Shown here one piece after another: positions 38,107 to 47,704 of a stretch of 64,000 bases of DNA. The notes beneath the pieces were generated by a model. It saw nothing but the letters and a program-made list of their open reading frames with translations, was not told the origin of the DNA and did no database searches. Made by a program: the position numbers and the translations under genes. Source of the stretch: Bifidobacterium reuteri DSM 23975 (lineage in GTDB: Bacteria; Actinomycetota; Actinomycetes; Actinomycetales; Bifidobacteriaceae). The stretch spans positions 329,207 to 393,206 of the forward strand of contig NZ_JGZK01000001.1 in NCBI RefSeq assembly GCF_000741695.1. Direction: 5' to 3'. How positions within the stretch are numbered: position 1 is the first letter of the stretch; each line of letters begins with the position of its first letter.

Positions 38107-38258
38107 CGTGGGATTGGGGGAGATGGGGAAGGTGCATAGCAGCGTGATGCGCATTGTGCTTTTCCGCAGCGTGTCCTTGACGCCTGAGTTGCCGCGAAAC
38201 TCCGATTTGCCAGGTCGGCGGGATGTGGCATAATGAACAAGTTGCCTTTTGGCGACAT

Positions 38259-38343
38259 GGATGAATGTCCGAGCGGTCTAAGGAGCACGCCTCGAAAGCG
38301 TGTGAGGTGGAAGCCTCCGCGAGTTCGAATCTCGCTTCATCCG
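38259..38343 (+). tRNA. tRNA-Ser (anticodon CGA)
   Basis: The 85-nt sequence pairs GGATGAA with TTCATCC as acceptor stem, followed by discriminator G. The anticodon arm GCACGC-CTCGAAA-GCGTGT presents CGA, reading UCG serine codons. The long variable arm (GTGAGGTGGAAGCCTCCGC region) and the T arm GCGAGTTCGAATCTCGC are typical of class II tRNA-Ser. The genomic sequence continues CCC, so CCA is added after transcription. Confidence 0.96.
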
Positions 38344-38348
38344 CCCAT

Positions 38349-38380
38349 AGGGTTCCGGGTTGTTCCGGGACCCTTTTTCT
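38349..38380 (+). terminator. Terminator after tRNA-Ser
   Basis: AGGGTTCCGG pairs with CCGGGACCCT (one G-T pair) and is followed by TTTTT. Confidence 0.88.
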
Positions 38381-38445
38381 ATTTCGTGGTCACGTTGGCG
38401 TTCCGTACCCTTTCTACGGCGTGTTGGTCGGAAGGACGCCAAAAG

Positions 38446-38623
38446 AACATCGTTGTACTCGCCGTTTTTGCGATCGGAGAGTAATCGTTGTATTATGTAA
38501 AACATCAAAGGTACAAGGTTGTATTAAATATCTGAAGTAATCAGTGATTGAAGTTGATTGGATGTGAGTTCTCCGATTTTCAAATTCGAGGTTCTGGCCG
38601 ACGATATTAAGTACAACGTTGCT
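38446..38623 (+). promoter_or_regulatory. Four TACAACGTTGTA-like operator sites upstream of abfA
   Basis: TACAAGGTTGTA at 38512-38523 is a perfect 5+5 palindrome. TACAACGTTGCT at 38612-38623, AACATCGTTGTA at 38446-38457 and GTAATCGTTGTA at 38481-38492 are one-sided matches. All have the C-G centre style of LacI-family operators except the first, which has GG. The region is A/T-rich. The LacI-type regulator gene just after abfA is the obvious candidate to bind here. Confidence 0.6.
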
Positions 38624-38657
38624 CTACCGAAAAGGCGGCATCGAAAAAGGAGCGATT

Positions 38658-40217
38658 ATGCCTGAACAGTCCCCAAATGCAGCGCCTGATACGTCAAGGC
38701 TCGTTGTTGATAATGATTTCGAAGTCGCCCCGGTGAACGATCGGCTGTTCGGCTCGTTCGTTGAGCATCTGGGCCGTTGCGTGTATGACGGCATCTATGA
38801 GCCGGGGCATCCGCAGGCCGACGAAGATGGCTTCCGCAAAGATGTCATCGAGCTGGTCAGGGAGCTTGGAGCCACCACCATTCGTTACCCGGGCGGCAAT
38901 TTCGTATCGGGCTATCGCTGGGAGGATGGTGTCGGTCCGAAGGAGGAACGCCCCCGTCGCCTTGATCTGGCCTGGCATTCCACCGAAACCAATCAGTTCG
39001 GCCTGCATGAAATAGCCAGGTGGTTGGACAAGGTCGGCGGCAATGAGTTGATGGAGGCCGTGAACTTGGGCACCCGAGGCCTGGAAGAGGCGCTTGACCT
39101 GTTGGAATATGCGAATATCCCGGGTGGTACCAAGCTGTCCGAAGAGCGTAGGGCCAATGGGGCCGATCAGCCGTTCGGCATCAGGATGTGGTGCCTGGGC
39201 AATGAGATGGATGGTCCATGGCAGACCGGTCACAAGTCCGCGGAGGATTATGGCACACTGGCGGCTTCGGTCGCGGCGGGCATGCGCATGATCGATCCGG
39301 ATGTCGAACTGGTGGTATGCGGCTCATCCAGCCATGGAATGGACACGTTCGGGGCGTGGGAAGAGCAGGTGCTCGAAAAGACATACGAAAGCGTCGATTT
39401 TATCTCCTGCCATGCGTATTACCACCCTGAGCTGCAGCCGGATGGCACTCGTGACATGAAGAGCTTCCTCGCTTCCGGCGTGGATATGGAAGGCTTCATC
39501 AAGGATGTGGCCGCCGCCGTCGATGCCACCAAAGCAAGGCTGAAGAGCAAGCATGACGTGTTCATATCATTCGATGAATGGAACGTGTGGTACATCAACG
39601 ATGAGCCGAGCAAAAATCCTGAGGGCATCGATAACTGGCCTGTCGCGCCGCGTCTGCTGGAGGATGTGTACAGTGCGGCGGACGCCGTCGTTTTCGGCGA
39701 TCTGCTGATCACCCTGTTGAAGAACGCCGACCGTGTGCATGCCGCGAGCCTCGCCCAGCTGGTCAATGTGATTGCGCCCATCATGACCGAGCCTGGTGGC
39801 CCGGCTTGGCGGCAGTCCACGTTCTATCCGTTCTCGCTGACCGCGAAACTGGCCAAGAGCGGCACGGTGCTTGAGCCGAAGCTCACATCCGGGACCTATG
39901 AGACCCAGAAGTACGGTGAAGTGCCCACCGTCGATTCGGTGGCGGTACGAGGCAAGGACGGGTCGGTGAGCGTGTTCGTGGTCAATCGTTCCATGGACAC
40001 GGCCAACGATTTCGAAATCAAGCTGCCGGAAGGTTTCATGTTCTCCTCTGCCAAGGCCGATACCCTGCACGAGGACGACCTTTTGGCGAAAAACACATTG
40101 GAGGACCAGAACCGTGTCGTTCTGCATTCCAATGACACCATCACCTCCGACGCCGAATCAGGCATGGTGCGTGTGACCCTGCCCCCGGTCTCCTGGACCG
40201 CCGTGCATGTGAAGTGA
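38658..40217 (+). CDS. abfA: Alpha-L-arabinofuranosidase (GH51)
   Basis: The 519-residue cytoplasmic enzyme releases terminal L-arabinofuranose from arabino-oligosaccharides. The GH51 acid/base Glu is in WCLGNEMDGPW near residue 182 and the nucleophile Glu in ISFDEWNVWY near 306; NDRLFGSFVEHLGRCVYDGIY and ATTIRYPGGNFVSGY are N-terminal signatures. No signal peptide is seen. AAAGGAG precedes ATG 38658; an in-frame ATG 13 codons upstream is less likely. Four operator-like sites precede it and a LacI regulator follows after 7 bp, so substrate-controlled expression is expected. Confidence 0.94.
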   Translation: MPEQSPNAAPDTSRLVVDNDFEVAPVNDRLFGSFVEHLGRCVYDGIYEPGHPQADEDGFRKDVIELVRELGATTIRYPGGNFVSGYRWEDGVGPKEERPRRLDLAWHSTETNQFGLHEIARWLDKVGGNELMEAVNLGTRGLEEALDLLEYANIPGGTKLSEERRANGADQPFGIRMWCLGNEMDGPWQTGHKSAEDYGTLAASVAAGMRMIDPDVELVVCGSSSHGMDTFGAWEEQVLEKTYESVDFISCHAYYHPELQPDGTRDMKSFLASGVDMEGFIKDVAAAVDATKARLKSKHDVFISFDEWNVWYINDEPSKNPEGIDNWPVAPRLLEDVYSAADAVVFGDLLITLLKNADRVHAASLAQLVNVIAPIMTEPGGPAWRQSTFYPFSLTAKLAKSGTVLEPKLTSGTYETQKYGEVPTVDSVAVRGKDGSVSVFVVNRSMDTANDFEIKLPEGFMFSSAKADTLHEDDLLAKNTLEDQNRVVLHSNDTITSDAESGMVRVTLPPVSWTAVHVK

Positions 40218-40224
40218 ATTTGAA

Positions 40225-41289
40225 ATGAAAGATGACGGGATGAAACGGGTCACAATCACAGATGTCGCCAAAGAGGCGCATGTCTCTATCAAGACGGTAT
40301 CGAACGTCATCAACGATTCCGGAAGCATGCGCCCCGAAACCCGCCAACGCGTCAAGCAGGTCATTGAGCGTTTGGGGTATACCATCAATTATTCGGCCAG
40401 ATCGTTGAAAACCGGCACGACGAGGATTATCGGCCTGGCGATTATGGCATTTGACCAGCCTTGGACGGCGATGTACGCAGGCGAGCTGATCAAAGCCGCA
40501 CGACGGCATGGATACAGTCTCGTCATAGACACCTATGACGACGGTGGCTTATCCAGCATCATCGATGAGACCTACCGTGTCAATGCGGATGGATGGATAT
40601 TCTATGCCGATCAGCCGTTGGCTGATTGCAAAGACATACTGAAACAGCGGTACCCGGTCGTCTTGACGGGGGATTCGCTGGCATACGGTCTGGTCGACAG
40701 TGTCACCATGCCCAATGTCCAACCAATCTACGACATAACGTCTACCTTGATTGCGGAGGGCGTCGGTTGTGTCGGGCTCATAGGGGCACCGGATGATTTG
40801 GTGGCAGAGCGGCGTCTCGACGATGTGAATGCTCTGCGGGAAGGAACGCGAGCGCTGCGTACACAGGGGTATTGTCGGGCGTTTACCGATGCCGGCATCG
40901 AAGTGAACGAAAACGTGGTTATCGAAGGCGGACGCTGGGACATGAATTGGGGTGCTCGCGGTGCCCGGCACCTGCTGAGTGTCCCGGCATTTCGTGACGC
41001 CCGATCTCGTGCCGTAGTGTGTCTGAATGACGCTTTGGCGCTTGGCGCGTTGCATGTGTTCAAGGAGCACGGTTGGAATGTTCCCGAGGATGTGCAGGTC
41101 AGCGGATTTGACGATATCGAGGAATCCCGCCATTGCAATCCTGCGCTTACCACGGTGAACTCCCATTTGGATCAATATGCCGATTCCGCAATCAGCATGC
41201 TGATTGAGCGCATTGAGGGTGCTGATTCTCCAGTTCGTGTGATATCGACGGATTTTGTGATAGAGCGTCGCGCATCGACGGCATTCTGA
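40225..41289 (+). CDS. LacI-family transcriptional regulator
   Basis: The 354-residue protein has the LacI helix-turn-helix at the N-terminus (VTITDVAKEAHVSIKTVSNVINDSGSM) and a hinge near residue 55 (NYSARSLKTGTT), then a periplasmic-binding-protein-like effector domain ending in VQVSGFDDIEESRHCNPALTTV. It lies 7 bp after abfA in the same direction and is probably co-transcribed, regulating abfA in response to an arabinose-containing ligand. ATG at 40225 is used; ATG at 40240 (MKRVTITDV) is equally possible. Confidence 0.92.
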   Translation: MKDDGMKRVTITDVAKEAHVSIKTVSNVINDSGSMRPETRQRVKQVIERLGYTINYSARSLKTGTTRIIGLAIMAFDQPWTAMYAGELIKAARRHGYSLVIDTYDDGGLSSIIDETYRVNADGWIFYADQPLADCKDILKQRYPVVLTGDSLAYGLVDSVTMPNVQPIYDITSTLIAEGVGCVGLIGAPDDLVAERRLDDVNALREGTRALRTQGYCRAFTDAGIEVNENVVIEGGRWDMNWGARGARHLLSVPAFRDARSRAVVCLNDALALGALHVFKEHGWNVPEDVQVSGFDDIEESRHCNPALTTVNSHLDQYADSAISMLIERIEGADSPVRVISTDFVIERRASTAF

Positions 41290-41340
41290 GATGTATGCCG
41301 GAACCACGTGTGTATTGTTCCGCAGGAAAGGACAGCATAA

Positions 41341-41490
41341 TGGATACTGCGGCATCCGGCGAACATCCAGGTCGTGGCAGGCACGATGAACCCGGAGCGG
41401 CTCGAACGGATCTGCGAAGGCGCGGATATCGCGCTCAGCCGGCAGGACTGGTTGGACCTCTACCGTGCGGCGGGCAACCTCATGCCGTGA
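41341..41490 (+). pseudogene. C-terminal remnant of an aldo/keto reductase
   Basis: Read from 41341, the 49 codons give WILRHPANIQVVAGTMNPER, then LERICEGADIALSRQDWLDL and YRAAGNLMP before TGA at 41488-41490. This matches the C-terminal end of YdhF-type aldo/keto reductases (RHPA-x-IQ-x-V-x-GT-x-NPER, then L-x-R-x-x-W-x-x-L-Y-x-x-AGN-x-x-P). The codon just before is TAA, and no upstream part exists, so only the last sixth of the gene remains. It lies directly after the LacI gene. Confidence 0.8.
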
Positions 41491-41578
41491 TGCACGATCA
41501 CAGTGGTGTGTGGCCTCGCAATAACCCGTACAGGGTAAAGGTCGAGGGAGTTGCTCAGTTCTGCCCGATTCATGCACC

Positions 41579-42529
41579 TTACTCGAACAGCGCGGCGTCG
41601 GTGGCGGGGTAGCCGAGCTGCATGGCGGTGTAGGCGTGCTTGGCCGCCAAGGCGGACAGGATCATTAGCGTATCGGCATCCGGCTTCGATTCGGTGTCCG
41701 CAACCGCTGCGATTTCGGTGCGGGCGCAATCCATTTCGATGGCCGCTGCAGTGGGGACGGTCAGTCCGCTGGCCTTATCTGGAATGGTCACGGGATTCGC
41801 CAGCAACGCATCGACCGCATACACCTTCTGTCTGGGGTCGGCATGCGATTGGCCTGTACTTGACGTCGATGAGGCTGATGAGGTTGATGAAGTCGATGAC
41901 GCACCCTTCTCGGCCAACGACACCAATTGCTGCGACGCCGTCTTGTGCATGTCGCCGAGCCGCAAAGTCGCCCCTGCGGTTTTGCCTTGCGCTGCCAGTA
42001 CCTCCATGGCGAATCCCGCACGGTCCTCGGCCACGGCCATAGCGTCCAACGCTGAGGTCTGGATATCCAGGGATGTGACGCCGTCCAATCGGGCGGCGGT
42101 TACCTCGGGAGCCGACTGGCCGAATTTCCCGGCTAACGTCGCCAAGGCCTGCTTGGTCTGGGCATTGCGCAATGTTCCTTCGGCGAATCGATCCGAGCAC
42201 TGGGCCGCCACATCGATCCAGGCCAGCGGTACCGAGCGCAATGTCATGTAATACCGCAATTGCGGTGTGCCGTCAGGAAGCGCGTCGGCGGCCGTCGATG
42301 TGACAAGCGCCTGCTCGCACGGGCTCATTGTGCGTTCGGCCTCGGCCCGTCCCTCCAGCCGTGGCATCGAGCAGGCGGTCAGCGAGCACAGCAACGCCGT
42401 GGCACAGACGGCGGCGAACAATCGCGAGGCCGGACCATGATTGCCATGAGGATGTCGGCTGATAGGGGAGTGCACGCCATTGCCGGTGCTAGGAGGACGA
42501 AACTCAGTCATTGGCGAGCGTGTCTGCAT
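41579..42529 (-). CDS. Hypothetical lipoprotein
   Basis: The 316-residue protein has a polar N-terminus (about 35 residues), a hydrophobic stretch (LFAAVCATALLCSLTAC) ending in a lipobox LTAC near residue 53, and an extracellular part. A Ser/Thr-rich linker (GASSTSSTSSASSTSSTGQ) near residue 210 divides it into two Ala-rich helical halves. This suits a DUF4439-like, ferritin-resembling helical fold at best, but I do not recognise the family with confidence. The start could be ATG 42529 or 42511, or further in, as the pre-lipobox region is long. It is divergent from nusA. Confidence 0.7.
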   Translation of the reverse strand: MQTRSPMTEFRPPSTGNGVHSPISRHPHGNHGPASRLFAAVCATALLCSLTACSMPRLEGRAEAERTMSPCEQALVTSTAADALPDGTPQLRYYMTLRSVPLAWIDVAAQCSDRFAEGTLRNAQTKQALATLAGKFGQSAPEVTAARLDGVTSLDIQTSALDAMAVAEDRAGFAMEVLAAQGKTAGATLRLGDMHKTASQQLVSLAEKGASSTSSTSSASSTSSTGQSHADPRQKVYAVDALLANPVTIPDKASGLTVPTAAAIEMDCARTEIAAVADTESKPDADTLMILSALAAKHAYTAMQLGYPATDAALFE

Positions 42530-42604
42530 GGAAAACTAGACTAATAGCAAACTGTGACCAATCAAAGGCCATGCGCCACATAACTTCATAGGAGGTACGG
42601 ATCG

Positions 42605-43678
42605 ATGGAACTGGACCTGACAGGAATGCACAAGCTCGCAGCCGAGCAAGGAATCGAACCGGAGACTCTTGATGAGGCGCTGGCTGAAGCGCTTCGCCTC
42701 GCCTACCTCAAGACCCCGCACGCGGCCAAGCATGCGCGCGTCGAATTGGACGAGCGTTCCGGCAGCTTCACGGTATGGGCCGCCGACGAGATCCCGGTGG
42801 AGCCCACCGAGGATGATCCGCATCCCGCGCCGAAGCTGGGCGAGGAATATGACGACACCCCGCATGATTTCGGTCGACTCGCTGCCGCCACGGCCCGTCA
42901 GGTCATCACGCAGCTGTTCCGCAAGGCCGAGGACGAGAAGATCTTTGGTGCCTTCTCCGGTCAGAAGGGCAAGCTGATTACCGGCATCGTCCAGCAGGAT
43001 GCCTCCGATTCCTCCAATGTGCATGTGGCCATGGGCGATGTCGAGGCGCTGCTGCCTCGCCGCGAGCAGGTGCCGGGGGAACGTTACCGGCATGGCGAGC
43101 GTATCCGCGTGTATGTGGTCAACGTGGCGCGCGGCATCCGCGGCCCGGAGATCGTGGTGTCCCGCTCCCACCCGGAGCTGGTGCGCAAGTTGTTCGAGCG
43201 CGAGGTGCCGGAGCTGGTGTCCGGCGCCGTGTCCATTATGGCCATCGCGCGTGAGGCCGGCGCCCGCACGAAGATCGCCGTCAAGGCCAACACCGACGGC
43301 GTCAACCCGAAGGGCGCGTTGATCGGACCCGGCGGCTCCCGTGTGCGTGCGGTGATGGAGAACCTCGGCCCGGAGAAGATCGACATCGTGGATTACTCCG
43401 ACGATCCGGCGAAGTTCGTTGCAGCGGCGCTCTCCCCGGCTGTGGCCACCGGTGTGCAGGTGATCAGCGAGAAGAACAAGACGGCCATCGCCTACATCCA
43501 CGATGATCAGCTGTCTCTGGCCATCGGCAAGGAAGGCCAGAACGCGCGTCTTGCCGCCAAGCTGACCGGCTGGAAGATCGGCATCGAATCCGCTGAGGCC
43601 CATGCCAAGAAGGTGGCGGCGCAGAAGGCGGCTCAGGAGGCCGCTCAGGCTGCCGCGCCGGCTGACGACGCCCGGTGA
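42605..43678 (+). CDS. nusA: Transcription termination/antitermination factor NusA
   Basis: NusA (357 residues) binds RNA polymerase and modulates pausing. The order is an N-terminal RNAP-binding domain (TGMHKLAAEQGIEPETLDEALAEA), an S1 domain near residue 118 (GKLITGIVQQ), then two KH domains including GARTKIAVKAN and GPGGSRVRAVMENLGPEKIDIV. The C-terminal acidic repeats of E. coli NusA are absent, as in actinobacteria. AGGAGG lies 9 bp before the ATG. rimP, which usually precedes nusA, is not here. Confidence 0.96.
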   Translation: MELDLTGMHKLAAEQGIEPETLDEALAEALRLAYLKTPHAAKHARVELDERSGSFTVWAADEIPVEPTEDDPHPAPKLGEEYDDTPHDFGRLAAATARQVITQLFRKAEDEKIFGAFSGQKGKLITGIVQQDASDSSNVHVAMGDVEALLPRREQVPGERYRHGERIRVYVVNVARGIRGPEIVVSRSHPELVRKLFEREVPELVSGAVSIMAIAREAGARTKIAVKANTDGVNPKGALIGPGGSRVRAVMENLGPEKIDIVDYSDDPAKFVAAALSPAVATGVQVISEKNKTAIAYIHDDQLSLAIGKEGQNARLAAKLTGWKIGIESAEAHAKKVAAQKAAQEAAQAAAPADDAR

Positions 43679-43787
43679 CGCCAGGAATACGCAGTAATCG
43701 AGGTAAGCGCGATTTGCGACTGCGTGATTCCCTGTATTGATTCGCGTATCGAGCGTGTCCCGGTTCACCGCATTCCGGACAGTGAAG

Positions 43788-43830
43788 AAGCCGCGAGCCG
43801 TACCGTCAATGGTGCGGCTCGCGGCTTTTC
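43788..43830 (+). terminator. Terminator after nusA
   Basis: AAGCCGCGAGCCGTACC pairs with GGTGCGGCTCGCGGCTT (16 of 17), ending in TTTTC. It suggests that infB also has its own promoter within the following 180 bp. Confidence 0.8.
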
Positions 43831-44011
43831 CATACTATCCAGCGCTATGAGTATGCTGGTGTGGCGTATGTGGGTAGTCGCAGTGTGCGTAAAATCGCCC
43901 GCACAAAAGCGAGGTAACACGAACATGGTCGAACGATGAGACAGGGTAGGCTTGCCGTCATCACCAACTGACCACGCTCTTGCACGCGTGGTCACAGAAT
44001 AGGAGTAATTA

Positions 44012-46966
44012 GTGGGGAAACCACGCGTATATGAATTGGCCAAGGACTTGAACGTCGACAGCAAGACCGTCCTTGAGAAGCTCAAGGATATGGGAGAATT
44101 CGTCAAGTCCGCATCTTCCACCATCGAGCCGCCGGTGGCTCGTCGTCTCAAGGCGGCATTCGCCAAGGACTCGGACAAGGGCGGCGACAGGGGCGGAGCC
44201 AAGCCGTCGGCCGCAATGCCGCATAAGCCGGTCGCACCGAATATGAACCCGTCAGCTGCCGCACGTGGCGCAAAGAATGCGCAGAACGCACAGAACGCGG
44301 GTGCCACGCCGTCGCATCACGCACAGCCTGCTCAGCCTGGCCAGCCGGGTCAACAGGGGCAGTCCTCTTCGCATAACCAGCGTGTGCAGGCCACGCCGGG
44401 TGCTCGTCCTGCACGTCTGCAGGGGGGTGCTCGTCCGGCGGCACCGTCTCCGGCACGTCATGGCGGCCAGCATGAGAACCGTGACGGAGGCCGTCCGGCA
44501 CGCCCGGGACAGGGGCGTCCGAACGGCGGTCAGCCGGGGCAGCATCAGAACAACGGGCAGCGTCAGAACAATCGCAACGCTTCCGCCCGTCCGGCTCCGC
44601 ATGGCAGCGCCAATGGCAACAACAATGGCGGGAATGCATCCAACGCCATCCCGCGCCCGCACGCGCAGGGTCCGCGTCCGGGGAACAACCCGTTCTCCCG
44701 CAAGCAGGGCATGCATGCGCCGACGCCGAACGATATCCCAAGGCCTCATCCGATGGCCCGTCCGACCGCTGAAGGCGGACGCAACGGTCGTCCCGGCCGT
44801 CCAGGTCAGGGACAGGGACAAGGTCGTGGGTTCCGGGGCGGTCGTCCGGGCCAGGGCGGCGCTCGTCCCGGCCAGTGGGGACACAACCGTCCGGGTCAGG
44901 GCGGCGGCACCCAGGGCGCTGCACAGTCCGGTGCACGCGGTGGATTCCGCGGTGGTGCCGGTGCCGGCAACAACTTCCAGGGCGGCGGCGCACCGAGTAA
45001 CGGTCCCGCACGCGGCGGTCGTGGTGGCCGCGGCGGTGCCGCAGGCGCATTCGGACGTCAGGGCGGCAAGTCTTCGAAGGCGCGTAAGAACCGTTTGGCG
45101 AAGCGTCACGAATATGAGGAGCTGAAAGCACCGACTATCGGCGGCGTGCGCATTCCGAACGGCAACGGTCAGGTCATCCGCCTGCGTCAGGGCGCATCTT
45201 TGGCGGATCTGGCAGAGAAGATCAACGTCAACCAGGCCGCACTGGTCACCGTGCTCTTCCACCTGGGACAGATGGCTACGGCCACGCAGTCCCTGGATGA
45301 GGAGACCTTCCAGATCCTGGGTGAGGAGATCGGCTGGAACATCCAGCTCGTCTCCGCCGAAGAGGAAGACAAGGAACTGCTGCAGCAGTTCGACATCAAC
45401 CTTGATGAGGAAGAGCTGCAGGACGACGAGGATCTGAAGCCCCGTCCTCCGGTCGTCACCGTTATGGGCCATGTCGATCACGGTAAGACCCGACTGCTCG
45501 ACACCATCCGCAAGACCAACGTCATCGCACGTGAGGCCGGCGGCATCACCCAGCGCATCGGTGCATACCAGGTCACCGTCACGCTGGAAGGTGAGAAGCG
45601 CAAGATCACCTTCCTCGATACCCCTGGCCATGAGGCGTTCACCGCCATGCGTGCCCGCGGTGCCGAGCTCACCGACGTCGCCATCCTTGTGGTGGCCGCC
45701 GATGATGGTGTCATGCCCCAGACCGTCGAGGCCATCAACCACGCCCAGGCCGCCAAGGTGCCGATCGTCGTGGCCGTCAACAAGATCGATGTCCCCGGTG
45801 CCAACCCGGAGAAGGTCCGTGGCCAGCTCACCGAGTACGGTCTGGTCGCTGAGGAATACGGTGGCGACACGATGTTCGTCGACATCTCCGCCAAGCAGAA
45901 CATCAACGTGGACAAGCTCCTCGAAGCGGTGCTGCTGACCGCGGACGCCGAGCTCGACCTGAGGGCCAATCCGAATATGGATGCCCGTGGCGCCACCATC
46001 GAAGCCCGACTCGACAAGGGTCGTGGTGCCGTGGCCACCGTGCTGGTGCAGCAGGGCACCCTGCATGTCGGCGACGCCATTGTCGCCGGAACATCATACG
46101 GCCGCGTCCGCGCCATGCTTGACGAGAACGGCCAGGCGATGAAGGAAGCCGGTCCGTCCACTCCTGTCCAGGTGCTGGGTCTGACCTCCGTGCCTACCGC
46201 AGGCGACCTGTTCCTCGTGGCCGCCGACGATCGCGCGGCCCGCCAGATTGCCGAGAAGCGTCAGGCCACCGAGCGTGCCGCCCAGCTGGCCAAGCGCCGC
46301 AAGGTCGTCTCCCTCGAGGACTTCAAGAAGAAGTTCGCCGAGTCCGAGATCGATATGCTCAACATCGTCATCAAGGGCGATTCCTCCGGCTCCGTCGAGG
46401 CGCTCGAGGACTCCCTGATGAAGATCGAGGTCTCCGACGAGGTCGGCATCCAGGTCATCCACCGCGGTGTCGGTGCCATCACGCAGAACGATGTCAATCT
46501 GGCCACGGTCGACAAGGCCGTCATCATCGGCTTCAACGTGCGTCCGAACCGTCAGGTCGCTGACCTCGCCGAACGCGAGGGCGTGGAGATCAAGTACTAC
46601 TCGGTCATCTACAAGGCCATCGAGGATATCGAGGCCGCGTTGAAGGGCATGCTCAAGCCGGAATACGAAGAGGTCGTCACCTCCCACTCCGAAATCCGCG
46701 AGATCTTCCGCTCCTCCAAGTTCGGCAACATCGCCGGCGTCATGGTGCAGGACGGCGAAGTCAAGCGCGGTACGAAGTGCCGTATTCTGCGCAACGGCGT
46801 CGCCACGGTCAACGATCTCGAGATCTCCTCGCTGCGTCGTTTCAAGGACGACGTCCAGTCCGTCAAGGAAGGCTACGAGGCCGGTATCAACCTCGGTTCC
46901 TTCAACGACATCGAGATCGGCGACATCATCGAGACCTTCGAAATGCGAGAGGTCGAGCGCAAGTAG
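44012..46966 (+). CDS. infB: Translation initiation factor IF-2
   Basis: IF-2 (984 residues) is the GTPase that places initiator tRNA. The N-terminal IF2N motif [22 protein letters not shown] is followed by about 330 residues of Gly/Arg/Gln/Pro-rich low complexity, a second IF2N region ([20 protein letters not shown]), and the G domain with [11 protein letters not shown] near residue 487, DTPGHEAF and NKID. GTG at 44012 follows AGGAGTAATTA. The low-complexity linker is longer and more Gly-rich than in E. coli, as in other actinobacteria. Confidence 0.97.
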   Translation: MGKPRVYELAKDLNVDSKTVLEKLKDMGEFVKSASSTIEPPVARRLKAAFAKDSDKGGDRGGAKPSAAMPHKPVAPNMNPSAAARGAKNAQNAQNAGATPSHHAQPAQPGQPGQQGQSSSHNQRVQATPGARPARLQGGARPAAPSPARHGGQHENRDGGRPARPGQGRPNGGQPGQHQNNGQRQNNRNASARPAPHGSANGNNNGGNASNAIPRPHAQGPRPGNNPFSRKQGMHAPTPNDIPRPHPMARPTAEGGRNGRPGRPGQGQGQGRGFRGGRPGQGGARPGQWGHNRPGQGGGTQGAAQSGARGGFRGGAGAGNNFQGGGAPSNGPARGGRGGRGGAAGAFGRQGGKSSKARKNRLAKRHEYEELKAPTIGGVRIPNGNGQVIRLRQGASLADLAEKINVNQAALVTVLFHLGQMATATQSLDEETFQILGEEIGWNIQLVSAEEEDKELLQQFDINLDEEELQDDEDLKPRPPVVTVMGHVDHGKTRLLDTIRKTNVIAREAGGITQRIGAYQVTVTLEGEKRKITFLDTPGHEAFTAMRARGAELTDVAILVVAADDGVMPQTVEAINHAQAAKVPIVVAVNKIDVPGANPEKVRGQLTEYGLVAEEYGGDTMFVDISAKQNINVDKLLEAVLLTADAELDLRANPNMDARGATIEARLDKGRGAVATVLVQQGTLHVGDAIVAGTSYGRVRAMLDENGQAMKEAGPSTPVQVLGLTSVPTAGDLFLVAADDRAARQIAEKRQATERAAQLAKRRKVVSLEDFKKKFAESEIDMLNIVIKGDSSGSVEALEDSLMKIEVSDEVGIQVIHRGVGAITQNDVNLATVDKAVIIGFNVRPNRQVADLAEREGVEIKYYSVIYKAIEDIEAALKGMLKPEYEEVVTSHSEIREIFRSSKFGNIAGVMVQDGEVKRGTKCRILRNGVATVNDLEISSLRRFKDDVQSVKEGYEAGINLGSFNDIEIGDIIETFEMREVERK

Positions 46967-47059
46967 TCCACGAAGTCGATGTCCCCGGTTCCCATCGAAA
47001 TGAATCGGGGCATCGCCCACCGGCCCCACGATGCACTGCGGGGCCGACTGCAGGAAATT

Positions 47060-47100
47060 ACTGAGGGGGTCCACGGCATTCGCCGATGAGCCCCCTCAGT
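47060..47100 (+). terminator. Hairpin between infB and rbfA
   Basis: ACTGAGGGGG pairs with CCCCCTCAGT (10 bp, 21-nt loop). A T-run (CTTTTT) lies 13 bases further on. It may attenuate rather than fully stop the nusA-infB-rbfA-truB transcript. Confidence 0.5.
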
Positions 47101-47154
47101 CGTCTACGATGATACTTTTTGGCGAGCAGCCAACAACTACAGAAGGAAATACCA

Positions 47155-47697
47155 ATGGCAGGAACCAATCCCCGTGCTGCACGTATCGCTGCGCTGATCC
47201 AGCGCGTCGTCGCCTCCTCCATCGAGCGCGAACTGCACGACAAGCGTCTGTCCAATATCACCATCACCGAAGTCCGTGTCACCAACGATCTGCAGATTGC
47301 GAAGATCTACTGGACGCAGCTCGGGCACGAAGGCAAGGAATCCGGTGAGCGCAAGCGCGCCCAGCAGGCCCTTGATCAGGCCAAGGGCCACCTGCGTACG
47401 CTGGTGGGGCGCAAGGCCGGACTGCGCTTGACCCCTCAGCTGCAGTTCGTGTTCGACGAGGTGCCCGGTGAGGCCCACGAGATCGAAGACATCCTGATGC
47501 TGGCCAGAAAGCGCGATGAAGAACTTGCGAAGGCCCGTGCCAACGCCCAGTACGCCGGCGACGCCGACCCCTACAAGCATGACGACGAGCCGGACGAAGA
47601 CGAATTCGACGATGACGACGCCGACGATTCCGGCGACGCCGATGCCGTCGATGACGAGAACCGCGACGATGTCGATAACGAGAATCACAAAGCCTGA
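47155..47697 (+). CDS. rbfA: Ribosome-binding factor A
   Basis: RbfA (180 residues) is a 30S maturation factor. The core is NPRAARIAALIQRVVASSIER, then RLSNITITEVRVTNDLQIAKIY with a KH-like fold up to LRLTPQLQFVFDE. The last 50 residues are very acidic (DEFDDDDADDSGDADAVDDE), longer than in E. coli (133 residues). AGGAAATACCA precedes ATG 47155. truB follows after 7 bp. Confidence 0.95.
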   Translation: MAGTNPRAARIAALIQRVVASSIERELHDKRLSNITITEVRVTNDLQIAKIYWTQLGHEGKESGERKRAQQALDQAKGHLRTLVGRKAGLRLTPQLQFVFDEVPGEAHEIEDILMLARKRDEELAKARANAQYAGDADPYKHDDEPDEDEFDDDDADDSGDADAVDDENRDDVDNENHKA

Positions 47698-47704
47698 ATC
47701 CCAT

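Noticed and set aside
41295..41612. 105-codon plus-strand frame after the LacI gene
   Set aside because: A different frame in the same interval matches the aldo/keto reductase C-terminus, so this frame is a shadow of the remnant.
44252..46066. 604-codon open frame on the minus strand over infB
   Set aside because: Antisense of the repetitive, GC-rich infB linker and G domain; no recognisable domain.
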